From Fidelibacterota bacterium (GTDB taxonomy: Bacteria > Fidelibacterota > Fidelibacteria > Fidelibacterales > Fidelibacteraceae), in contig JAUXEL010000010.1 of NCBI GenBank assembly GCA_030620575.1, positions 1 to 21,131 of the forward strand: 21,131 nt of DNA, given 5' to 3'. The notes below the pieces were generated by a model that was given only the letters and a program-made list of their open reading frames with translations, ran no database searches and was not told the origin of the DNA. The position numbers and the translations under genes were made by a program. Below, piece after piece: positions 1 to 7,318 of this stretch (positions within the stretch are counted from its first letter, which is position 1; every line of letters starts with the position of its first letter).

Positions 1-21
1 AAAAAACGAAAATAGAGCAAT

Positions 22-59
22 CTCCCCTCCTTGATAAGGAGGGGACAAAGGGGAGGTTG
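22..59. repeat. GC-rich palindromic intergenic repeat
   Basis: A perfect 9-bp inverted repeat (24-32 with 36-44, 3-nt loop) is followed by a second G-rich arm at 49-58. That arm can pair instead with 19-28 (10 pairs, one G-U), so two hairpins compete for the same C-run. The block is far richer in GC than the AT-rich DNA around it. It resembles the short CCCCTCCTT...AAGGAGGGG palindromes I recall as dispersed intergenic repeats in several bacterial phyla. Only one copy is in this window, so its repeated nature cannot be shown here. It could also act as a terminator for an upstream gene, but no T-run follows it. Confidence 0.6.
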
Positions 60-247
60 ATCACATTTGTGATATTCATAATTTATCAGGTACAATCCGA
101 TTAGCAACATTTACTGAATGTGGCAATTTAAATTTGTGTCTCACACAACGGGTAAATATATTTTCTTTATTATCGCAAAATACAAGCAACATTTATTCTG
201 AATAATGCAATTATAACAAATGCTTTTTTACATACTTGGTTTAAAGA

Positions 248-276
248 TTGACACAACAGAAATAATTTTGTATTTT
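248..276 (+). promoter_or_regulatory. probable sigma-70-type promoter for the first gene block
   Basis: A perfect TTGACA (248-253) is followed by a 17-nt spacer and TATTTT (271-276), about 38 nt before the ATG at 314. An overlapping TAATTTTG (263-270) also fits the Bacteroidota TAnnTTTG -7 element, but I see no good TTTG partner at the right distance upstream. The rest of 60-313 shows only short AT-rich palindromes and no gene. Confidence 0.4.
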
Positions 277-313
277 ATACGGATATTTATTGGACAAAAC
301 TTATTAAGAATTT

Positions 314-1153
314 ATGAATTTAAAAATATATAACATTTCAAAACGCGTTTCTCCATTTACTCCGCCATCTACTGAGGGAGACTTCATTTGTAACACATCA
401 AAAGTATATAACGAGAATAAAATTGATGTGCGAATTTTTCTTCCCCGTTATGGATATATTTCTGAGCGCAAATATATTCTGCGTGAAGTTATCCGTTTAA
501 AGGAAATATTTGTCAAAGTGGATAATGAGGAATTTATTTCTTCTGTTAAGTCAGCTTTTATTCCTGATTCACGGGTACAGGTATATTTTAATATTTTTCC
601 GGAATACTACCGGGAAATCACAAAGCAGGTAACGAGTAATTATATTCAGCCAAAAAATATGAATGTATACAATGCCTTCTTAATGTATACATTTTCAGCA
701 TTGAATACCCTTGAGCGCCTATATTGGAAGCCGGATGTTATTTTATGCTACAACTGGCATTCTGCAATAGTCCCGATCCTGCTTAAAACCGTTTTAAAGG
801 ACCACGAATGGTTTAAAAACACCAAGGTCGTAACGGTACTCAGCTCGGACGAACCGTTTTTTGCTTTCCCTGAAAAAGCACTTAAACGGGTTTACCTCAA
901 TGAACACATGGATCAATTGACAGACCCGGCAGGACTTTTGCAAACTGCCCTTGATATGTCGGATGCTGTCATTCAGTTAAAGTCTAAAAAAGAGAATAAA
1001 CTTGCTCCTCTATTAAAGAAGAAAAAAATTAATGACATTTTATCTTCAAAAAAGGAACATTATAAAATATTCAACATAAACACGCCGAACAATAACATAG
1101 AATTTTGGGGCCCAATTGCAAAAGAACTATATGAATTTCTCGACAACTTATAA
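314..1153 (+). CDS. Stand-alone glycogen/starch synthase N-terminal (GT5-like) domain protein
   Basis: This 279-residue protein resembles only the N-terminal half of GT5 glycogen/starch synthases (the glycosyltransferase 5 domain), against about 480 residues for a full GlgA. LPRYGYISERK (residues 43-53) and NWHSAIVP (147-154) match the conserved LPRYGxI and HDWHxAxxP blocks. The KxGG loop that binds ADP-glucose is replaced by STEGD (19-23). The C-terminal GT-B half, which holds the nucleotide-sugar site, is absent. The reading frame is intact and ends cleanly, so it is not a recent truncation. Bacteroidota carry similar short 'glycogen/starch synthase' proteins, usually next to a DUF4270 lipoprotein, which fits the next gene. 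I infer a non-catalytic or regulatory role. The start has no strong Shine-Dalgarno sequence. Confidence 0.8.
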   Translation: MNLKIYNISKRVSPFTPPSTEGDFICNTSKVYNENKIDVRIFLPRYGYISERKYILREVIRLKEIFVKVDNEEFISSVKSAFIPDSRVQVYFNIFPEYYREITKQVTSNYIQPKNMNVYNAFLMYTFSALNTLERLYWKPDVILCYNWHSAIVPILLKTVLKDHEWFKNTKVVTVLSSDEPFFAFPEKALKRVYLNEHMDQLTDPAGLLQTALDMSDAVIQLKSKKENKLAPLLKKKKINDILSSKKEHYKIFNINTPNNNIEFWGPIAKELYEFLDNL

Positions 1154-2390
1154 AGATTCCGCGAAATCCGCAAAGCGACGTCAAAGTATCTACACTTTGA
1201 CTTTTTTTTGTTTTCTTTTTATTCTGATGCTAAGTACATCCTGCAGTGAGAATATCTTTCAGACACCCTACGGAAATAGATCACTGGTGGTTGATACCCT
1301 GCATTATGACCATCACTTCATTAATGCGATCAAAAACATCAACACCTCTGCATCCGGAAGTATACTTTATCAGAACAAAGCAGGTAATTACAATGATCTG
1401 TCTGCAGATTTTCTAATCAAATTCACTAATTTTATTTCCCTAAGCGGGATACCTGACTCGGTTGAGATTACTATTAATCAAGCAGATGTAATTCTGTATC
1501 CGGCAGATTACTGGGGTAATGAAAGTACGGTTTCGTTAGATATCCATATGGTCAATAACGATACCTCTTTGTACTGGGAAAATATTTCTCCTATAGATGA
1601 GCTGATAACATCACTGGACGGGCAGACAAGCTATTATACCACAATGACATTTTCACCTGATATAGATTCTCTTCGTATACCTATTGATCTTGCAACAGTA
1701 AATGATTGGCATGTTCGTCCGGACTCATTATATGTTAACAATGGATTTACCGTTAAAAAATCTAATGATTCCGAAGGCATGATAGCATTCTATTCCATAG
1801 AATACAGCTTCAGCGAAAATGACAAACGTCCCCGCCTGCTTTTGGAATGCAGTTTACATGATACAAACGGGGTATATTTGCAGGACAGTATTTTTTATGT
1901 TATCGGAGGTGGCGATATACAGTTCACAGAAAGTCAAGCAGTCATCGATGATTCACTCTTTTATTTATCACAGGGAAATATTTTCAGGTCATACATTGAA
2001 TTGGACAGCATACGACAAGACACTTTGTTGGGTCCCACACATCTCCTCAACAAAGCGGAACAAATTTTGGTCATGCACCCGCTTGACAGGAATATTGCTC
2101 TCGGGGATACCCTTCAGCTTACGGCACGCTTATTTAAAACCGACATGTGGGTTGAAGATAGTTTGAATTATATGTATACCGCCTACTCGAACCGCTTCAC
2201 CGATCTTGATGACACGATTCGCATCGATATTTCTCAATTATTACAGTATCTCGTTTCTAATCCAAAAGAAATGCTCCATGAAGGTATTTTTTATTATCTG
2301 AACAATGAATATAATGATTTTAATTATATTACCATAATTCCCGCATTATCCGAGCTGGATATTATATATACAAGGGTTAACAATGAATAA
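1131..2390 (+). CDS. Large surface lipoprotein, DUF4270-like
   Basis: The product is about 419 residues. It starts with a basic stretch (KSAKRR) and a hydrophobic segment ending in a lipobox-like LSTSC with Cys38, so it is probably a lipoprotein. The rest is rich in Asp, Ser, Thr and Tyr, with alternating beta-type patterns such as PDSVEITINQADVILYP, as in extracellular beta-sandwich proteins. I recognise no enzymatic motif. The start chosen is the ATG at 1131, inside the end of the previous gene (23-nt overlap); a TTG at 1116 is also in frame but less likely. The stop overlaps the next ATG by 8 nt. The DUF4270 assignment rests mainly on its place after the GT5-like gene, known from Bacteroidota, plus overall layout, so it needs a profile search. 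Confidence 0.7.
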   Translation: MNFSTTYKDSAKSAKRRQSIYTLTFFCFLFILMLSTSCSENIFQTPYGNRSLVVDTLHYDHHFINAIKNINTSASGSILYQNKAGNYNDLSADFLIKFTNFISLSGIPDSVEITINQADVILYPADYWGNESTVSLDIHMVNNDTSLYWENISPIDELITSLDGQTSYYTTMTFSPDIDSLRIPIDLATVNDWHVRPDSLYVNNGFTVKKSNDSEGMIAFYSIEYSFSENDKRPRLLLECSLHDTNGVYLQDSIFYVIGGGDIQFTESQAVIDDSLFYLSQGNIFRSYIELDSIRQDTLLGPTHLLNKAEQILVMHPLDRNIALGDTLQLTARLFKTDMWVEDSLNYMYTAYSNRFTDLDDTIRIDISQLLQYLVSNPKEMLHEGIFYYLNNEYNDFNYITIIPALSELDIIYTRVNNE

Positions 2391-3630
2391 AAAAATACTC
2401 CTTCTATTATTTCTAATTACATCCATCGGCTATGCAGGCGTATTTGAACTTTATGGGATCGGAAAAGTCGGACTCAATTATTCAGTGGTTGCTCTGGGAA
2501 GAGGAAAATCCTCGGTTGCCTATTCGGATACCTTAACGGTAAATTTACAGAACCCTGCAAATTTAGCTTATATCAACAAAGCCGGAATGGAAATGTCGGC
2601 AAACACAGATCACAATGTTATTTCAGGCACAGGAAATACAAATAATTATACCGGTTTTTCGTACGGCGTATTAAAATTTCCGCTTGCCCAACGCGGTGCC
2701 TTTACCTTGGGGCTTGTTCCTCTTACCACGTCTAATGCATCATATCAAATTGTTGATGAATTGAACCAATACAGTGAAACGGCACGATCCATTGGAAATA
2801 TTTATTCTGTTTCTGTCGGTATAGGTTACGCCTTTTTCAAAAAACAGCAATTGGCTCTTGGCTTCAGTGCTGATTTCCTTATCGGAGGATATACTATCAG
2901 CAGAGATATTGTATTTGATGACGTGAACCTTACGCCGGTTGGTATTGAAATTGATGAAGGCTTCAGCGGCAGCCAGTTCACCGGCGGCATAAGCTATACG
3001 CCCTTTGAGCAGCTGACATTGGGTGCAGCATATTCATATGTCAACAGTTCATCCCGCCGCGAGATAATACGATACACAGCAACATCTTCATCTTATTTTT
3101 ATTCCTATCTGGATACGATCAATTATTCAAACACCTCTGTTTTTCCAAATCAATTGCGCGTAGGGCTTGCATTAACGCTGGCTCCTCGTTATATTTTGAC
3201 TGCAGATTGGATGCAGTATCAATTTACCGGTCTGGCATCTGATTTTTCTTTTAATCCATTTTATGAGAGCTCGCAGATCAAGCCATTCAATCATTATGGA
3301 TTAGGATTTGAAAAACAGGGACAGCTGAGTGAATACCTCCCCTATTATCAGTCACTAACATATCGGGGCGGTATTTTCTATGAACAGCATTATATGGCAG
3401 ATTCACAAGGAATACCGGTTCAGACTTATGGATTAACTCTGGGTCTTGGAATTCCCTTTACTAAATATCAGAACCGCGTTGATATGGCTTTTATATGTGA
3501 ATATAATATAGGAACTATTTATGAGCAAAGCGGGATCGCCCCCCTTAACGTCGGTGAATTTGTCTATCATTTTAATATTAGTATTAGTATAGCTGAAACA
3601 TGGTTTAATACGAGAGGAAAATATAGATAG
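2383..3630 (+). CDS. Outer-membrane beta-barrel protein, PorV/FadL-like
   Basis: This 415-residue protein has a clear signal peptide with likely cleavage after YA (residues 17-18). The mature N-terminus carries an NPANLAY motif (residues 57-63), like the NPAxLA block of PorV/PorQ and FadL/OmpP1-type barrels. After it come many alternating hydrophobic, Gly- and Tyr-rich strands typical of outer-membrane barrels. It does not end in the usual terminal Phe but in a short basic tail. It overlaps the preceding lipoprotein gene by 8 nt and sits 8 nt before the TPR gene, so the three are probably co-translated. They may form one envelope complex; this is inference. The exact barrel family is uncertain. 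Confidence 0.7.
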   Translation: MNKKILLLLFLITSIGYAGVFELYGIGKVGLNYSVVALGRGKSSVAYSDTLTVNLQNPANLAYINKAGMEMSANTDHNVISGTGNTNNYTGFSYGVLKFPLAQRGAFTLGLVPLTTSNASYQIVDELNQYSETARSIGNIYSVSVGIGYAFFKKQQLALGFSADFLIGGYTISRDIVFDDVNLTPVGIEIDEGFSGSQFTGGISYTPFEQLTLGAAYSYVNSSSRREIIRYTATSSSYFYSYLDTINYSNTSVFPNQLRVGLALTLAPRYILTADWMQYQFTGLASDFSFNPFYESSQIKPFNHYGLGFEKQGQLSEYLPYYQSLTYRGGIFYEQHYMADSQGIPVQTYGLTLGLGIPFTKYQNRVDMAFICEYNIGTIYEQSGIAPLNVGEFVYHFNISISIAETWFNTRGKYR

Positions 3631-3638
3631 GAGAAAAA

Positions 3639-4916
3639 ATGACTAACTCTAAAAAGTGGTTATTGATGTTAATACTGGGTTTAGTACTTGTCTTTGGGGT
3701 GTACAACTGCGTTCCCCCGCAAGCCCAGGCAACTACAGACGAAATTAACGCGATGAAACTGGCAAAACAGGAAGAAAATCTCAATAAAAGTAAGTTCAAA
3801 CTCAGTAACGGTGGTCAATATATGATCCAGCAACTCTGGATCGACGCAATTTATAACTTTAAAGGTATTATTGAATTAGGATTTGCAGAAAAATTTGTGG
3901 ATCCCTTATTCAAAAACTTAGCACATTGTTATATGAAATTGGGTATGCCCGATTCTGCGGCATATTTCATTGATCAGGGTTTAAGTTATGATGCAACAGA
4001 TAAACACCTTTTGCAATTATCTGCCTATTATAAAGATCAGACAGGTGATTACGAAGCGGCAAATGTGATGTATCAGCAGTACAATGCCCTCTATCTTGAT
4101 GATGTGGAATATCTCAGTAAGCAGGCAAACAATCTTGATATATTGGGACAATACCATGAAGAACTGGAAATCTGGGAATATATCCTTGATATCGAGCCTG
4201 ACAATAATGATGCCATTAACGCCATTATTTCCGTTCTTGGAAAAATGGGCCGGGATCCGAAAGAATTTTACAAGAAAGCATGGGAAAACAATACTGCAGA
4301 CGCATCAAATGCCTTAAAATATATCAATGCTCTGTTTAATGACAATGATTTTAAAGAAGCTATCAAAGTTACCCGTAATACCCTGCAATTTAACCAGCAA
4401 AATATCACACTGGTTAAAAAACTTGCGGAATGTTACGAGTATAACAACGAAATGGACAAAGCACTCGAAGTATTAGAAGAATACGCGCGGAAAAATCCTC
4501 GTGATATTAACATGCAGATTGATGTTGCATTAATAAATCTTGATTTTAGCAATTATGAAAAAGCCTACAAGATTATCTCTAATGCTATTAAACTCGTGCC
4601 TCAGAATAAAAATGCTTACTACACACGCGGAAAAATCCTGGAAGCTACAGCTGAAGAAGCAAGCCTTGATAAAGGCAAAATTGATACCAACGATAAAATT
4701 GTCTATCACATGGCATATGAAGATTATAAAAAATCCAAGGAATTGGGTAATTTTAATGCGCAATTTAGAATGAAGTACTTATATGACAATGATTTAACGA
4801 TCGCTAAGGCAAAAGATCGTTTCTTAATTGGCGAAGCGAATAAACTCAACGCTAATACCTATAAACCTTTAGGAGCATATTATTCGTGGATCACCCGGAC
4901 AGTAACCGTCGAGTAG
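3639..4916 (+). CDS. Membrane-anchored tetratricopeptide (TPR) repeat protein
   Basis: The product has 425 residues. An N-terminal hydrophobic segment (about 7-22) is followed by a Cys at 24, but the residue before it is Asn, so the lipobox is poor and a signal anchor is equally possible. From about residue 40 to 400 there are repeated helical pairs with TPR-type patterns, for example AHCYMKLGMPDSAAYFIDQGL, AECYEYNNEMDKALEVLEEY and ALINLDFSNYEKAYKIISNAI. TPR arrays are protein-interaction scaffolds, so a periplasmic adaptor role is plausible. A strong AGGAG (3629-3633) sits 5 nt before the ATG. The 3' end overlaps rpiB by 31 nt. Confidence 0.8.
   Translation: MTNSKKWLLMLILGLVLVFGVYNCVPPQAQATTDEINAMKLAKQEENLNKSKFKLSNGGQYMIQQLWIDAIYNFKGIIELGFAEKFVDPLFKNLAHCYMKLGMPDSAAYFIDQGLSYDATDKHLLQLSAYYKDQTGDYEAANVMYQQYNALYLDDVEYLSKQANNLDILGQYHEELEIWEYILDIEPDNNDAINAIISVLGKMGRDPKEFYKKAWENNTADASNALKYINALFNDNDFKEAIKVTRNTLQFNQQNITLVKKLAECYEYNNEMDKALEVLEEYARKNPRDINMQIDVALINLDFSNYEKAYKIISNAIKLVPQNKNAYYTRGKILEATAEEASLDKGKIDTNDKIVYHMAYEDYKKSKELGNFNAQFRMKYLYDNDLTIAKAKDRFLIGEANKLNANTYKPLGAYYSWITRTVTVE
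4871..4875 (+). promoter_or_regulatory. Ribosome binding site inside the TPR gene, for the rpiB GTG start
   Basis: AGGAG lies 10 nt before the GTG at 4886, within the 3' end of the TPR gene. No ATG, GTG or TTG is available later, before the conserved GSDHAG block, so this site supports the GTG start. Confidence 0.55.
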
Positions 4917-5350
4917 TTATTTTTGGTTCAGACCATGCCGGATTTGAAGCAAAATCCCATGTAATTGACTATGTCAAGTGCAGGGGATATTCTGTTTTAG
5001 ATTTAGGTGCATATTCGAATAAAAGTGTTGATTATCCTGAATATGGCGTTGCCGTAGCAAAAGCCATTCAGAAAGATGAACATGCTTCCGGTATTATTAT
5101 TTGCGGTACCGGCATTGGAATAAGCATTTCTGCAAACAAAGTAAAAGGTGCACGCGCCGCTTTATGCACCACTCCATTACATGCTGAGATGGCACGTAAA
5201 CACAATGATGCCAACATTCTCGCCATGGGTGCACGTACAACTTCTTTTCCTGAAATGGAAGCAATTATCGATGTCTGGTTCTCTACCGATTTTGAAGGCG
5301 GACGGCACCGGCATCGTGTTGATAAGATTCACTCATTAACCGAAAAATAG
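4886..5350 (+). CDS. rpiB: Ribose-5-phosphate isomerase B
   Basis: This 154-residue enzyme interconverts ribose 5-phosphate and ribulose 5-phosphate in the non-oxidative pentose phosphate pathway. The RpiB/LacAB fold is evident from GSDHAG (14-19), DYPEYG (49-54), the ICGTGIGISI loop with catalytic-type Cys73, RKHNDANIL with His106, and EGGRHRHRV near the C-terminus. The arrangement matches Escherichia coli RpiB closely. Translation probably starts at a GTG that overlaps the TPR gene by 31 nt, which suggests translational coupling. It is followed 10 nt later by glyA and then nrdR; the rpiB-glyA-nrdR grouping is familiar from other phyla, including Deltaproteobacteria. Confidence 0.95.
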   Translation: MDHPDSNRRVVIFGSDHAGFEAKSHVIDYVKCRGYSVLDLGAYSNKSVDYPEYGVAVAKAIQKDEHASGIIICGTGIGISISANKVKGARAALCTTPLHAEMARKHNDANILAMGARTTSFPEMEAIIDVWFSTDFEGGRHRHRVDKIHSLTEK

Positions 5351-5360
5351 TGGTAAATTT

Positions 5361-6662
5361 ATGTACGAAGATATTAAAAAGAACGATATGGAAGTTTTTC
5401 GCACCATTAAAGACGAGTTTCATCGTCAGCAGTCCTGTCTGGAGATGATCGCATCAGAAAATTTTGTCAGTCCGGCTGTTTTGGAAGCTTCCGGAAATAT
5501 TATGACCAATAAATACGCGGAAGGTTATCCCGGAAAACGCTATTACGGCGGATGTGAACATGTGGATGAAGTTGAAAACATTGCTCGTGAACGTGCAAAA
5601 AAACTTTTTAATGCCGAATACGCAAATGTGCAGCCTCATTCCGGCAGTCAGGCCAATATGGCGGTATACTTTACACTATTAAAACCCGGCGATACTATTT
5701 TAGGTATGGATCTGTCACATGGCGGTCACCTGACCCACGGAAGTCCGGTAAATTTCTCCGGTAAATTATACAATATTGTCAGTTACGGTGTAAAAAAAGA
5801 AACCGGACGAATTGACTATGAGGATGTTGCAAATAAAGCCCGCGAACATCGGCCTAAATTAATAATTGCCGGTGCAAGTGCTTATGCCCGCCATTATGAT
5901 TTTGCAAAATTCCGCGAGATCGCGGATGAAGCCGGTGCTTTCTTAATGGCAGATATTGCCCACCCTGCCGGTTTAATCGCTACCGGATTACTTTCTTCAC
6001 CCATTCCCTATTGTGATGTTGTCACGACCACCACACATAAAACACTGCGAGGTCCGCGTGGCGGCATGATACTAATGGGTAAAGATGTTGAAAATCCTTT
6101 TGGCATCGTAGCACCAAAATCCGGACGAGTCAAAATGATGTCCGAACTTTATGATTCCAATGTTATGCCGGGTATTCAAGGCGGTCCTTTGATGCATATT
6201 ATCGCGGCAAAAGCCGTGGCATTCGGTGAAGCTCTTCAACCGGAATTTAAAACATATTGTCAGAATGTTATTGACAACGCGAAAGCGCTGGCAAATGCCT
6301 TAGTGAGCTATAATTTTGATCTGGTTTCAGGGGGAACAGACAACCATCTGATTCTGGTAGATCTCCACAATAAAAATATGAGCGGAAAAAAAGCGGAAAA
6401 TATCCTTGAATCTATCGGTATCACCTGCAATAAAAACATGGTGCCATTTGATGACCGCAGTCCCTTTGTCACCAGCGGCATCCGCTTGGGAACTCCGGCT
6501 CTCACAAGCCGTGGATTCACTCAAGATGATATGCGGAACATCGCAACTATTATCAATAATGTAATTTCAGATCATGAAAATGAAGATGTGTTGGAAGAGG
6601 CTAAACGTAAGGTTGCCGTGCTAACAGCAGCGTATCCGTTATACAAGGATTTAATTGTATGA
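5361..6662 (+). CDS. glyA: Serine hydroxymethyltransferase
   Basis: This 433-residue PLP enzyme of fold type I converts serine and tetrahydrofolate into glycine and 5,10-methylene-tetrahydrofolate, the main one-carbon source. All landmark motifs are present: LEMIASENF (27-35), NKYAEGYPGKRYYGG (50-64), the HSGSQAN block (93-99), DIAHPAGL (198-205), and TTTTHKTLRGPRGG with the PLP-binding Lys227. The length is usual for bacterial GlyA, and I see no damaged residue. It lies 10 nt after rpiB, and its stop codon overlaps the nrdR start in an ATGA, so coupled translation is likely. The Shine-Dalgarno signal before its ATG is weak. Confidence 0.97.
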   Translation: MYEDIKKNDMEVFRTIKDEFHRQQSCLEMIASENFVSPAVLEASGNIMTNKYAEGYPGKRYYGGCEHVDEVENIARERAKKLFNAEYANVQPHSGSQANMAVYFTLLKPGDTILGMDLSHGGHLTHGSPVNFSGKLYNIVSYGVKKETGRIDYEDVANKAREHRPKLIIAGASAYARHYDFAKFREIADEAGAFLMADIAHPAGLIATGLLSSPIPYCDVVTTTTHKTLRGPRGGMILMGKDVENPFGIVAPKSGRVKMMSELYDSNVMPGIQGGPLMHIIAAKAVAFGEALQPEFKTYCQNVIDNAKALANALVSYNFDLVSGGTDNHLILVDLHNKNMSGKKAENILESIGITCNKNMVPFDDRSPFVTSGIRLGTPALTSRGFTQDDMRNIATIINNVISDHENEDVLEEAKRKVAVLTAAYPLYKDLIV

Positions 6663-7123
6663 GATGTCCGAATTGCGGATATGAAGAAAATCGGGTTATT
6701 GATTCACGACCCCTGACAAAGGAAAACGGAATTCGCCGCCGTCGCGAATGCGAAAAATGCAAATACCGTTTTACAACCTATGAATATGTCAGTTTATCCA
6801 CTGCTCTGGTAATAAAATCCAATGGTGCACGCGAAGAATTTAACCGTGAAAAACTCATGCGCAGCATTAAACTTGCTTGTGTTAAACGTCCTATTTCTAT
6901 GGATACCATTAATTCCATTGTAAAAAAAGTTGAAAATAAAATCATGACTGACGGACTTAATGAGATTCCATCTAAGGATATCGGCGAGGTAGTCATAGAT
7001 GCCCTGAAAGAGATAGATAAGGTAGCTTATATCCGTTTTGCTTCTGTCTACCACGACTTTGAAAGTGTTGATGAATTTCACAAACGTATTGAAGATCTGA
7101 AAGAGCCGGAAAAGACATATTAA
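6659..7123 (+). CDS. nrdR: Transcriptional repressor NrdR
   Basis: This 154-residue regulator has a zinc ribbon with Cys3, Cys6, Cys31 and Cys34, and the typical DSR and RRRRECEKC context. An ATP-cone follows (about residues 46-136; it begins VIKSNGAREEF). NrdR senses ATP/dATP and represses ribonucleotide reductase genes by binding paired NrdR boxes. No nrd gene and no convincing NrdR box pair is visible here, so its targets lie elsewhere. It shares 4 nt with glyA (ATGA) and is the last gene of the first block; a promoter-like and terminator-like gap follows. Confidence 0.96.
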   Translation: MRCPNCGYEENRVIDSRPLTKENGIRRRRECEKCKYRFTTYEYVSLSTALVIKSNGAREEFNREKLMRSIKLACVKRPISMDTINSIVKKVENKIMTDGLNEIPSKDIGEVVIDALKEIDKVAYIRFASVYHDFESVDEFHKRIEDLKEPEKTY

Positions 7124-7140
7124 AAATACTGATTTTTTAA

Positions 7141-7169
7141 TTGACATTATTATTTTAAATAATGATATT
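7141..7169 (+). promoter_or_regulatory. possible promoter in the nrdR-barrel intergenic gap
   Basis: TTGACA (7141-7146), a 17-nt spacer and GATATT (7164-7169) form a perfect -35 with a weak -10. An alternative lies downstream: CTGAAA (7235-7240), a 17-nt spacer and TATAAC (7258-7263), which would start transcription near 7270. A third TTGACA at 7221-7226 lacks a good -10. The first site overlaps AT-rich dyads (7145-7164), which could bind a regulator or be chance. Confidence 0.3.
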
Positions 7170-7243
7170 CCGTAGGGAAAAAAAGAGGTAACAAAAGACA
7201 TATCCGTTCGTTAAAGGTGCTTGACAAGAAAGAACTGAAACCA

Positions 7244-7301
7244 AAGATGTCACATCTTATAACGATTATTTACTGAGCGTTATAAGACCGCTCATTTTTT
7301 T
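7244..7301 (+). terminator. U-tract terminator hairpin with competing upstream stem (attenuator-like)
   Basis: The terminator stem is 7274-7279 with 7289-7294 (6 bp, 9-nt loop), followed directly by seven T (7295-7301). A perfect 10-bp inverted repeat (7255-7264 with 7278-7287) overlaps it and excludes it. A third dyad (7244-7250 with 7252-7258, one central base) overlaps the left arm of the second. The order 1:2, 2:3, 3:4 matches the logic of an attenuator, but simple termination of the nrdR block followed by a fresh promoter is also possible. The T-run ends 3 nt before the AGGAG of the next gene. Confidence 0.5.
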
Positions 7302-7318
7302 ATTAGGAGAGATGTTTT

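Noticed and set aside
60..73. Palindrome ATCACA-TT-TGTGAT, reminiscent of a CRP site
   Set aside because: CRP sites read TGTGA-N6-TCACA; here the half-sites are in the opposite order with a 2-nt spacer, and AT-rich DNA gives such short dyads by chance.
134..148. 6-bp dyad TTGTGT-CTC-ACACAA in the leading intergenic region
   Set aside because: Too short and far from the promoter boxes to call an operator without conservation.
314..1153. Functional glycogen synthase GlgA
   Set aside because: The C-terminal GT-B half and the KxGG loop are absent, so activity should not be assumed.
6794..7201. Open frame of 135 codons on the - strand over nrdR
   Set aside because: Antisense to a fully motif-supported nrdR; composition looks like mirrored coding sequence.
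7124..7318. NrdR box for autoregulation or nrd control
   Set aside because: No pair of sites matching the acaCwAtATaTwGtgt consensus was seen; the dyads present have other sequences.
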